Source: Boesenbergia rotunda (taxonomy: Eukaryota; Streptophyta; Magnoliopsida; Zingiberales; Zingiberaceae). From it: 64,000 nt of DNA. Both the position numbers and the translations under genes were made by a program. A model generated the notes under the pieces. The model was not told the origin of the DNA. It was given only the letters and a program-made list of their open reading frames with translations, and did no database searches. Below are positions 10,931-20,451 of this stretch, piece by piece (the stretch's first letter is position 1; every line of letters begins with the position of its first letter). The stretch covers positions 200,250 to 264,249 of the forward strand of contig JAGFNQ010004003.1 in assembly GCA_024364735.1 (NCBI GenBank), read 5' to 3'.

Positions 10931-11999
10931 TGATCCTGTCGCGAAGTGAGTTGGACGCCTTTACAGCTGGATGTGTCTTCGAAGGGGCGAGGCCGCTGGG
11001 GTGGCGTGACGAGCTGGAGCGCTCCCAACCTGCAAGACAGAGACCGTTAGAACCCGCCGGGAAAAATCCCCGGCCAGGCACTCCGATGGTCAAGTCAATA
11101 CACGACGGTGGAGATGGAGAGCAATAGAATAGTAGCGAAATTACACTATCGCGCGTACCTGGGAAATGCGGAGTGAGAAGTATATGTAGCGGGGGAAGCT
11201 GACAGGTTCTGCCCCCTGCCACCTGCCGTCGTGTAGCAAGGGCAAGGCAAGGCATGTCCAGGGGTGGCAGGATAAAGTGGCACATGCTTTGTTAAGGAAA
11301 GGGGCCCTGTCAACTTAGAAGTAGGCGTCGTTGGACGCCGCTCGGTCTGACACCAGGGCATGTGGTCGAGGTACGGGGGACAAGATGTGGCAGGCATATC
11401 AATATCTCGGCGAGATATCCGCCACCAATGACCAGGATGACCCAGGTTCTGCGCCGATCCCGTACAGCTTCTGGTAGTCCGGTGTCAGGGAGTGGTTGTG
11501 CCGACTGAGGCACTGAGTGACGAGGCCGGCTGGGGGCCTATGAGGGTGCCGACTGGGACACTGAGTGACGAGGCCGGCTGGGGGCCTATGAGGGTGCCGA
11601 CTGTGCACTGAGTGACGAGGCCGGCTGGGGGCCTGTGAGGGTGCCGACTGGGGCACTGAGTGATGTCTCCTCCGCCGTGTTGGCGGGGAGATGAGGTTGG
11701 ATAAGTCTTAAACCATCTAATTCAGGGGAAGGCCATTGTGGGGCTGTGCGGATCTTGACGTGGAAACCACGGGGACCTAGGCCCACCGACCCTCTATCCA
11801 ACGGGCTCGTTCAACCCACTGGACACTCTTCTTCTGACCGAGCGCCAGGCTGCCGGGCCAGGCTGCACGCAAACTGGCCCGGGATCAAATATCAAGAAAT
11901 TTTATTAAATTTTATTTTTCAAATACTCTTTTTCCTGATAAAAACTAAACCCGCCACCTCCTCGATCTCTATTTTTTCTGATTCCATGTTTCTCTAACA
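10931..11999 (-). repeat. 5' LTR of the Gypsy element (1069 bp)
   Basis: Plus-strand ends are TGATCCTGTCGC at 10931 and TTTCTCTAACA at 11999, so the LTR has TG...CA termini in its own orientation. It directly abuts the primer-binding site. It contains a tandem array at 11490-11665. No target duplication can be checked because the partner end is outside the window. Confidence 0.8.
11490..11665. repeat. Tandem repeat in the Gypsy LTR, period about 57 bp, 3 copies plus a partial
   Basis: The block GACGAGGCCGGCTGGGGGCC followed by TATGAGGGTGCCGACTG recurs three times with very few changes, and a further GGCACTGAGTGATG ends the array. Confidence 0.85.
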
Positions 12000-12160
12000 A
12001 GAATTCAATTTATGGCAGAGAGCTTTCTATTCTCCAGCTCATATGTATAAACAATGCTCGTTTCATCACATCTCATCACATTTCTATTTTCAAAAATATC
12101 TTTATTTTTGCAGTTACGGCATGATAACTATTATAATATAACAGTTCAATTCTGATAAAC
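12000..12160 (+). other. Intergenic; upstream copy of the lectin-gene leader
   Basis: This stretch lies between the Gypsy LTR and the Tourist-like element. Positions 12041-12150 match 15618-15736 closely (TATAAACAATG, then CTCATCACA, then TCTTTATTTTTGCAGTTA), so it is one half of a local duplication later split by the element. There is no coding content. Confidence 0.6.
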
Positions 12161-12922
12161 TAAGAGGGTATTTGGTTTGGGATAATAAGGATTAGGGAAT
12201 GAGAATCGATGGTAATTATTTCTATTAACACTGTTTGATAAGTGTCAATAGAAATGAAAATAAGAGAATCATTCCCTTATATTCATTCCCAAGTCCCCTC
12301 ATCAATCAAACTCCTCAATCATTCCTCCATTTTCATATATCCAAAACACTCTTTTTTTTTTAATTTTACCATTTCTTTTTGCATTATCTCATTTTACTTT
12401 CTCTCTCTACATTTTAAAATATCTCTCTATATATTTATTTTTTCTCTCTCTACCTTTCTCATCTCATTTTCTCTTTGTATATATTTTCAGTATCATTTTC
12501 TCTCTCTACCTCTCTTATTATAATTTATCTATCTTTATTTTTCAATTTTTCTCTATATTTTTATGTCACTTTCTCTCTCTACCTTTTTTCATCTCATTTT
12601 CTTTCTATATGTTTTGAATATACTTTCTCTCTCTACCTCTTTTATCATAATTTATTTATCATTATTTTTTTTCTGTATATTTCATATATCACTTTCTCTC
12701 TCTACCCTCTCTCATCTCATTTTATCTCTGTATATTTTCAATATCACGTTCTCTCTTTACCTCTCTTATAATAATTTATATATTTATCCTTATTTTTCAC
12801 TTTTTCTCTATATTTTCAATATCACTTTCTCTCTCTACCTTTCTCATCATATCACTTTCTTTCTCTACCTTTCTCATCTCATTTTCTCTCTCTATATTTT
12901 CAATATCACTTTCTCTCTCTAC

Positions 12923-14380
12923 TGTTGGTGCAATCTTGGTTAGGTCAGGGTTGACCTAGTTTGACAAAGCTCAGGTGAGCTTGAGTCTAGCAAGCTTGAG
13001 GTGTATGTTTCGATGTTTGACATTGATGTTTGAATTTGATAATTATGGTTGAATGTCGTATGGTGTCAAGTGGGTCAAGGTTGACTGGAGACTTGACTAG
13101 GTGAAGTCCAGGTGGATCGGGGAGATGGCGCGCTGGCATGGGAAAAGACCTAGTGGGACTAGGCACACCTAGTGGGACTAGGTGAAGTCCAGGTGGATCG
13201 GGGAGATCGCACGCTGGCATGGAAAAAGACCTAGTGGGACTAGGCACACCTAGTGGGACTAGGTGAAGTCCAGGTGGATCAGGGAGATCGCACGCTGGCA
13301 TGGGAGAAGACCTAGTGGGACTAGGTGAAGTCCAGATGGATCGGGGAGATCGCATGCTGGCAAGGTGGAAGTCTACCGAGAGACTAGACCTAACTCGAGT
13401 GTTAGGCAAACCTGGTGGGGAATCAGGTTAAGTCCTAGTTGGGAACTAGGCAGAAGAAATCCAGGTTGGTCAAAGGGGTTGACCGTGAAGTCCAGGTTGG
13501 TCAAAGGGGTTGACCGTAAAATCGAGGTTGGTCAAAGGGGTTGACCGTGAACATAAGTTAAGTTGGTCTCAATCGATTGGGTGATCGATTGGGTTGTTGT
13601 CTCGCGAAAACAAGAAGGATCTTAATCAATTGGGTAATTGATTAAGAAGGATGGTAATCAATTAGGTAATTGATTAAGGAGGATCTTAATCAATTAGGTA
13701 ATTGATTAAGGAGAAAGTGAATCGATTGGGTAATCGATTAAGAGAGTTTGTTGCGAGAACAGAAGGTGGCTGAATCGATTGGGTAATCGATTCAGCCTTC
13801 TCTTAATCGATTGGTCAATCGATTAAGGGCAGTCTTAATCGATTGGCTAATCGATTCAGGTTCAAAAACTAGCCGTTGAACGACTAGTATGACGTGGTAA
13901 TCGATTGGGTAATCGATTAGGGAACCCTAGGCGTCGGGTATAAGGGTTTTCACGCAGGTTTTGAGCCACATCTCTTCTCCCCTTTCCCTCCTTCATTGGT
14001 GCCATCTCAAGGGAAGTCTTGGAGGTTTTTGCTGCTGCATTTCCAAGCTTCTAGAGGCAACCACAAGCTTGAAGATAGCAAGGAAAGCAAAGAGAGTTTA
14101 TTCATTGTAAATCTTGTAAGATTTCATTTTGTGTTTGCTTTGATTCTTGTTGTATCTTTGTGAAAGCTTGTAAGAGGTTTCTCCACCTCAAGAAGGAGAT
14201 CTTTCATAGTGTATGAGAGAGTGAGGAGAGTGGATCCTTGGATTAGTCACCCGACCGGGGTGGATACCAAGTAAATCCTTTGTGTTAGCGTTTGCTCGAG
14301 TCTTCCGCCGCGACAAATCATCACGGAGCAAATCGGAGCTAATCACCCCCCCCCCTCTAGCTCGTCCACCGGTCCTAACA
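12923..14380 (+). mobile_element. Solo LTR (1458 bp) inside the Tourist-like element
   Basis: It runs from TGTTGGTGCAATCTTGG to ACCGGTCCTAACA and is flanked by a perfect 5-bp duplication TCTAC (12918-12922 and 14381-14385). Layout: a 79-bp tandem repeat around CCTAGTGGGACTAGG (13085-13375), three copies of a 30-bp AGTCCAGGTTGGTCAAAGGG unit (about 13456-13553), a palindrome array (13565-13920), TATA-like GGGTATAAGGG near 13938, then a U5-like region ending in a C-run and CTCTAGCTCG. The start and end resemble those of SIRE-type LTRs. Confidence 0.92.
13565..13925. repeat. Array of AATCGATT...AATCGATT near-palindromes in the solo LTR
   Basis: The motif TTAATCGATTGGGTAATCGA and its variants (AATTGATTA, TCAATCGATT) recur about ten times with short spacers. 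Each unit is a self-complementary pair around a GGGTA or GGTCA centre. Confidence 0.88.
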
Positions 14381-14451
14381 TCTACCTCTCTTATTATAAT
14401 TTATCTATCTTTATTTTTCACTTTTTCTCTATATTTTCTATATCACTCTCT

Positions 14452-14649
14452 TGTAAGGACCAAAAGGAATTAAGATATCTCCACAATGGCATGATATTGT
14501 CCACTTTGGGCCCAAGCCCTCATGGTTTTGCTCTTGTGCTCTCCCAAAAGGCCTCATGCTAATGGAGATACCATATTCCTTATAAGCCTATGATCCAACC
14601 ATGTGATTTTCAATGTGGGACTAAGTTTGCACCCTTGCAACTCCTAACA
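14452..14649 (-). mobile_element. Short solo LTR (198 bp)
   Basis: It runs from TGTAAGGACCAAAAGG to TGCAACTCCTAACA, with the perfect 5-bp duplication TCTCT on both sides (14447-14451 and 14650-14654). Its reverse complement aligns with the LTR at 25541-25736 (shared core GGCCCAAAGTGGACAATATC), which fixes its orientation as minus and its family as the small-LTR Copia seen there. Confidence 0.88.
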
Positions 14650-15551
14650 TCTCTCTCTCTAAATTTTCTATATCACTTTCTCTCTATATATTTGAATACA
14701 CTTTCTTTCTCTACCTCTTTTATCAGAATTTATTTATCATTATTTTTCTTTTTTTCTGTATATTTCATATATCATTTTCTCTCTCTACATTTTCTATATT
14801 ACTTTCTCTGTCTACCCTCTCTCATCTCATTTTCACTCTGTATATATATTTTCAATATCACGTTCTCTCTCTACCTTTCTTATCTTAATTTATATATCTA
14901 TCCTTATTTTTTACTTTTCTCTATATTTTCTATATCACTTTCTCTCTATATTTTCTATATAACTTTCTCTCTCTATATTTTCTATATCACTTTCTCTCTC
15001 TATATTTTCTATATCACTTTCTCTCTTTACCTCCCTTATCATAATTTATCTCTTTATTTTTCACTTTTCTCTATATCTTCTATCACTCTCTCTATATTTT
15101 CTATATCATTTTCTCTCTCTATCATCTCATTTTTCTCTCTCTCTCTCTATTTTTTAATGAATCCTCCCTCTATTTTTTATCACATCTATCTTATCTTACT
15201 TTCTCTCTCTACTTTTTATCTTTATTTTCTCTATTATTGTATTTTCTCTTATTTTTTTCTTCTAATTTCTTTTTCTAATTTACTTCTGATAATTTATCTA
15301 TTTATATTTTTCTACTTTATCTCTTAATTCATTTTATTTCACTTTCTCTATTTTGTAATAATTATATTATTTTTGGTAACTTTGAAATATGAATTCTCAT
15401 TACTAAAGTTGAACTGAACCAAAAATCATTAATGATAATAATTTTTATTCAATGATTTGAACCAAACACTATCAATGTAATTTTCATTATTATTGACTCC
15501 TCAATGAATCTCATTACCATTCCGATTAACAAATTTGAACCAAACACCCTC

Positions 15552-15803
15552 TAATACTATATGTTAACAACTATAATTGTCAAGCTCTCTGTTCTTCAAC
15601 TTCTCCAACTTCCATAAGGTGTATATATATAAACAATGTTTAGTCCCGTCTCATCACAATTTTTATTTTAAAAAATATCTTCATTTTTGCAGTTAGTACT
15701 TAAGGAGATGATAGATATTACAATATAACAATAGACTAATACTATATTGTAACAGCTATAGTTGCCAAGCTCTCTGTTCTTCAACTTCTCCAACTTCCAT
15801 AAC
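15552..15803 (+). repeat. Tandem duplication of about 185 bp upstream of the lectin remnant
   Basis: Positions 15552-15617 and 15737-15803 are near-identical (both contain CAAGCTCTCTGTTCTTCAAC then TTCTCCAACTTCCATAA). The intervening 15618-15736 matches 12041-12150. The original arrangement was therefore two adjacent copies of a leader unit, the first now split by the Tourist-like element. Confidence 0.75.
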
Positions 15804-16490
15804 GCCGGCAATGAATCCGACATCATTATCGAAGGCGACGCACGAAACAGCAACGACTTTATCGAGCTCACCAAGAACGCCGGCAGTGAGCAAAACACCG
15901 ACAGCTCGGGGAGAGCGAGCTACTACAAGGAGTTCCGCCTCCTATGGGACGTACGTGCAAACCGTTCAACTCACGGATTTTACCATCCACTTCGTCTTGA
16001 TCAACATCACCATGCCGTGGGGCGTGGGTCAATAATTAATCACCTGGTATGACGGCCTCGCTTTCTTCCCCTGGCAATTCCAACGGCAGGGACCTCGGCC
16101 TCTTCGGCAACGCTGTTTCTCCTCCTCCTCCCCACTCCACGGTGCATGGCGGTGGAGTTCGATACTTTTAATAACACGGAGAACGGCGATCTACCTTACA
16201 ATATTTATGTCGGAATCGACATCAACTCGTTGAACTCGACCAAGATAGCAAAATGGAGCAACGATTCCATCTCCCACACGGCCACACTGTCGCGTGGGTC
16301 ATTTACAACGCCACGTCGCCACCAGTCATAATTTAAGTGTGTTCCTCTCGTCCGGGGATGATTGAGAGCTCAGTGCATGATGCTGTTTTGGTCCTCAGCG
16401 ACACCATCGATTTGAGAAAGGTCCCGCCGGAAGAATTAGTTAGTCATTGGGTTCTCAGCGGCCACCGGTGGTTCAAGCGTTGAAACGCAT
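15760..16490 (+). pseudogene. L-type (legume-type) lectin-domain gene remnant
   Basis: Three frames together give the recognisable order of an L-type lectin domain. First is an N-terminal strand block (NESDIIIEGDARNSNDFIEL), then SSGRASYYKEFRLW and TDFTIHFVLINITMP. Next come the metal-binding block AVEFDTFNNTEN with NIYVGIDINSLNS, then HTATVAWVIYNATSP, LSVFLSS and DTIDLRKVLPEE with GFSAATGGSS. These are typical of secreted lectins and lectin receptor kinases. Frameshifts near 15950, 16050 and 16290 and a stop after the YNAT block make it non-functional. No kinase domain follows. The family is well supported; the parent gene is not identifiable. Confidence 0.8.
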
Positions 16491-16879
16491 TGTATTCGAT
16501 CATTAAATTTAATTATGGATAAATATTAATTTAGAGGTAAAATAAAATTAATAGATAGAGATAGAATTTGTTGACTTTGTCAAATTTTAACTCTTAGATT
16601 TCAAAATGATATCAATTTATTAATTATCAGTCTATTTCGTAAGGATCATTATTATTTTTCTAGTTCATTATTATCATTGTTCGATATATTCTGTTTGAAT
16701 CAAACAGAATGTATTAGCTTCGATCAGTGATACAATTGCAGTTCGAATCTCCATATGCACTGCAGCCCGATTGCCCGACTAATCTCACATTAGCACATAC
16801 TGAATAATCGTATGACAAAAAGGCGAAAAGCTCGCCCTGCATCCCTATCAATTTATCTCAGGAGCAACATGAAAAAAGT

Positions 16880-17045
16880 AAATTATGATAACGGAGAAGA
16901 CCAAAGGTTGAAAAAGAAAGTCTTTTTATATAAGATGTAGGGATTTACACTCTATCAATCCCGTGACTCGAACCAAGATCTTTAGTGACGATCTATCAAC
17001 ATCTTACTATCTCAACTATGTCCGTAGAGGCAAAAATGATAAATC
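16880..17045 (-). repeat. tRNA-derived SINE-like fragment, second type
   Basis: On the minus strand an A-box-like TAGTTGAGATAG near 17018 is followed by a B-box-like GGTTCGAGTCACGG near 16965, about 45 bp apart as in tRNA promoters. An AT-rich body follows. Ends and target duplication are not clear. Confidence 0.35.
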
Positions 17046-17054
17046 AGATAACAA

Positions 17055-17215
17055 ACTAACCTAAGACGATCGGTTCAGCTTTAAGGAAGTTTTCCATCGG
17101 CAACCAGAATAAATCGGGAAGCGTTTACGGTAGATGGTCTAGAAATCCAACGTTTCAGGCTTCGTGTTCCATTTGAAAGAAATTTTTTTATAAAACACAC
17201 TATTACTAAGGTTCA
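17055..17215 (-). repeat. SINE-like repeat copy 1 (degenerate)
   Basis: It shares the dispersed core seen at 18837, 19287, 19529, 33899 and 43990 (for example AAATCGGGAAGCGTTTACGG, then GGTCTAGAAATCCAACG). The B box is poorly preserved in this copy. Confidence 0.55.
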
Positions 17216-18836
17216 AAGCATATGTCCTAGGACTGTATCATATCGGGGGCACAACTACTGAATAATCGCATACTATGCTGGATGGCTTACGCAGCTTCAT
17301 CAATTACTAAATTATAAGAAGGTAATTATTAAATTTAAGCTCTTTTATTATGCATACGTAGTTACAATTAGATATTAAATAATAATAAAATTGGGCTTTT
17401 AAAGATTTTTTTAATAAAATATCTTAATACAATAATTAAGTTTTTATTTGTTTAATTTACTTGATTCGATTCAATTTGATTTGGTTTTAAATAAGAAAAT
17501 TAAATTAATTTTTACTTTAATTTAAAGTTAAAATAGACTATTTTGAGAATTAAGTATAGATAATCTAATAAAAATTAAAATATGATACGTCCTTTGAAAA
17601 AATCTAGAAAATTTTGAGGGTGTTTGATAGACTTGTTTTTCATTTTCATTTTCTATAGAAAATATGATTTTCTGGAAAACGTATTTGGTTTGTATTTTCT
17701 AATTTGTTTTTTAAAAAAAAGATATAATGTTTTCTAAAAAATTAGAGAATGAAAAAAAATTATTTTAAAAAAATGAAAAAATATGATTTTTTAAAAAATA
17801 AAAAAAAATAAAGTAAATCAAACGTCTGCTGTTTGAGAACATCTCAAGGTTTGCGTTCGAGACTTAGAAATTAAGTAAAAGACAATAGAAAAATAAGGAA
17901 TTCAAGGTAAGTAATTTTTTTCATCTGGAATATTCCGGTAAATTAAATAAACTTATGCTTCTAAGTTAACCATCAGATTTGTAGGAGGAGTAATTTCACG
18001 TCTAAGGGCGAAAAAAACACGATCAATCCACACAATTTATTTCAAGATTATTTATAGAAACATAAATTATTGGAATTTTACCTTAGACACAGTGACCCTA
18101 CATGAGGGAGGTAAAGAATCCAATAAACATTTCACTGACTACTCGTGACAAATACTCATGCAATTGCCAACTGTGTCATCTCATGAGGATATTTTATTCT
18201 ACCTCTTGGTCGTAAACAACGATTCGCTCAACCTCATCTCCGTCATTTCATCTTAGGATCAATATAGAAAAGATAAATCATGAAGACTCTATTTTATTTC
18301 ATTTTTAAATGATTAACGAAATTTTTTTAACCTCGGATGACATCAAGGAAAAAAAAAGAATTGAATCAAGTGAGAAATACAGATGGGAATCATTTGGTGA
18401 TTTCAAAGGAACACAATAGTAGAGTCCTCATCGAGGTCAGAAAGGAGGTTTCAGCGAGGTCAGAAAGGAGGTTACTGTATCTCTTATCGAGTCTATTGAA
18501 GGCTGGCGAGAGGCAACCTCAAAAGGACGTTCTGATAAACGAGAAACGTTTTTCACTCCTAAAGGAAAATGATTCCAAAACAACATTAAACAATTCACTG
18601 TCAGGAAGCATTGCAAGTGCTGGTTCTAAGAAAAGTTTACCATCGGCGAGGGGCGGAGCCACGTGTTAACCTATAATCTGCTTTAGTCCGGAGGCTCGAG
18701 AAATTGAGAAAGAGAACAAAGATGGTAAAAGATTTATTCATTTCAGTATTCTCGTCAATCTATCTTAAAATTAATATAAAAAAAATAAATTATGAAGATT
18801 ATTAATTCAGATATTATAATTAATATGTGAAAAAAA

Positions 18837-18990
18837 TGTTTAACGAGATTTTTCCAATCTCGGGCGATCAATCTGATCTCACGAAAGTTTTTCATCGACC
18901 GTTAGGGTAAATAGAGAAGCGTTCACGGTGGACGGTCTAGAAGTTCAACGTTTTAAGATTTACACTCCATTAAGAAAAAATACGTGAGAA
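18837..18990 (-). repeat. SINE-like repeat copy 2 (5'-truncated in its own sense)
   Basis: The core matches the family: GTTTAACGAGATTTTTCCAA, then GAAGCGTTCACGGTGGACGG and GTCTAGAAGTTCAACG. The tRNA-like head is missing. A further scrap of the family's other end occurs at 18308-18340. Confidence 0.6.
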
Positions 18991-19286
18991 AAAAAAGAAA
19001 GGAAGAACATGAGAAAAAGAAAGAGAAACTTAATGAAGTACATGGTAGCCGAGGGCTTTTATTTTCAATCCGTCCGAGATATTTAGGGTAAGTCAGCTCG
19101 GGATCAGCCCGGTAGGGCACCAGTATAATAACTTCATGTAACGACTAACCACTATTATAGTCCTCCTTTGCTAATACCATGACTTACCATAAACTTTTGC
19201 TTGCCTGTGGAAAGCTTTAGCAATAAAGGTCAGTGCTTATATTAATATCACCGTCTCTTTCCTGATATATCATGGGAGATATTTTT

Positions 19287-19516
19287 AAACGATTAAGGAT
19301 TTTTTTTTTCAATTTCGGTGATTAGTTTGGTTCTACGGAAGTTTTCTATAGATTGTCGGGATAAATTGAGAAGTTCTCACAGCGGACGATTCAAAAGTCC
19401 AGTGTCTCAGGATTCATGTTTTATTTGGAAGAAAAATACCTGCAAAATACGTCGTAGATTGGGAGAAACTATGGATATTTGGGATGACAACTAGTCACCC
19501 TTCTGCTGCACCATAG
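19287..19516 (-). repeat. SINE-like repeat copy 3
   Basis: Minus-strand reading begins with an A-box-like TGGTGCAGCAGAAGG, fitting TRGYNNARNNG. The usual B-box position follows about 40 bp later but is mutated. The family core continues to the CGTTTAAAA end. It is adjacent to copy 4 in the same orientation. Confidence 0.65.
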
Positions 19517-19528
19517 CCCCGGGGAAAA

Positions 19529-19760
19529 AACGATTAACGAGGTTTTTTCAACCTCAGGCGACCGACCTGGTTCCATGGAAATTTTTCACCGGCCGTCAAA
19601 ATAAATTAGGAAGTGCTCACAGCGAACGGTCTAAAAGCCCAGCGTCCAGGGTTCGCACTTCCATTTGGAGAAAAAATTTCTACAAAATATGTATTATTAG
19701 GGATCGAACCGTAAATATATGATATAATAATTAATCATCCTTTTCTACACGGAGAAATCA
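19529..19760 (-). repeat. SINE-like repeat copy 4 (best B box)
   Basis: On the minus strand it has GGTTCGATCCC, a perfect RNA polymerase III B box, about 40 bp after the head. It then carries the family core (AAATTTCCATGGAACCAGG, CTCGTTAATCG at the tail). Confidence 0.7.
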
Positions 19761-20451
19761 TGGGAGTGATTTTTGCACCCGTTTTACTGGTGCTTATATT
19801 ATTGCCATTGCTTCTGTTCAACTGTTTTCTTTTTCAATCATTTCTCGATAACACTCATGCCCTCTTACAGTGTAAGTCATAGGCAATAAGCCTCCTTTCG
19901 AGGTTATTAGCCTTGCCAAATTTATTGCTAATGCCCTACAAACGTAATCTTCGGTATCTCTCTCGTTTCGATTAGAACAATTCTCCAAAAGGTTGTGGAT
20001 TTTCTGTTTCTAAGGATTGTATTACTGTTTCTGGAAAAGAACCCACCAAACAACGTGATACCAACAGGTTGCAGTGGCAAGCAGTTTTTTTAGTTAATTA
20101 ACAACTATATGTTGGGGTTTTATGTCCAATCAGTGTAGATTACCAGAAAAATAATCTTAAGTTTACAAAGTATTGTGGCACCACCCTCACAAGATCATCG
20201 CATTGATAAGTTTACATGTGCATAATTTTTTCCGAAGAAGAAAAGAAGCCAACTGAAAGCTGGCCTCCGTTTTGGTTGACAAGGATCACAATATCTCCAA
20301 CAAATCGCATTACTGAAATGAGAGACCGAACACCATGTACACTTAAGCAACTTATGTCATCATGCAGTACACTGGTGGCAATCACAATCGAGGTAACTAA
20401 CACTGAATACCAGCCGATGAAACAAGAAGTGGAAGCTCAGAGTGTCCGCAA

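Larger units (their letters stand above)
6433..11999 (-). mobile_element. Tat-lineage Gypsy retrotransposon, 5' LTR to integrase, degenerate
   Basis: Read on the minus strand, the order is LTR (11999-10931), primer-binding site, gag, protease, RT, RNase H, a second RNase H and integrase. The element is cut at 6433, where the Copia LTR interrupts the integrase. The second, archaeal-like RNase H after the RT/RNase H pair is typical of Tat (Ogre/Retand) elements. Several stops and frameshifts break the reading frame, so the copy is dead. The rest of the integrase and the 3' LTR should lie left of the Copia element, outside the window. Confidence 0.88.
12164..15551. mobile_element. Tourist-like (PIF/Harbinger-type) TIR element with pyrimidine-rich filling
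   Basis: Terminal inverted repeats are GAGGGTATTTGGTT at the left and AACCAAACACCCTC at the right, flanked by the 3-bp target duplication TAA (12161-12163 and 15552-15554). TAA duplications and GGGTRTTTGGTT-type ends are the hallmark of Tourist/PIF MITEs. Without the two solo LTRs it is about 1.7 kb. The interior is mostly T/C-rich tandem sequence based on TTTCTCTCTCTACCT and TATATTTTCAATATCACT, with no transposase. Long Ser/Leu/Phe/Tyr open frames on the plus strand are low-complexity artefacts. Confidence 0.85.
16500..20100. other. AT-rich intergenic region with dispersed SINE-like copies
   Basis: No gene is supported here. The 110-codon open frame at 18337-18669 (plus) has no domain I recognise and contains a short internal duplication (EVRKEVSARSERR). 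Positions 17617-17829 have MITE-like ends (GAGGGTGTTTGAT and ATCAAACG) around very AT-rich sequence. The remaining recognisable content is the SINE-like repeats listed separately. Confidence 0.6.

Noticed and set aside
14452..14649. Cassandra-type TRIM
   Set aside because: Size is similar, but no 5S rRNA-like sequence is present; the match to the LTR at 25541-25736 assigns it to a Copia family instead.
12242..15327. Several long plus-strand frames rich in Ser, Leu, Phe and Tyr
   Set aside because: Low-complexity translation of TTTCTCTCTCTA-type repeats inside the Tourist-like element.
18337..18669. 110-codon plus-strand frame as a possible small gene
   Set aside because: No recognisable domain, located among SINE-like repeats, with an internal duplication; not enough to call a gene.
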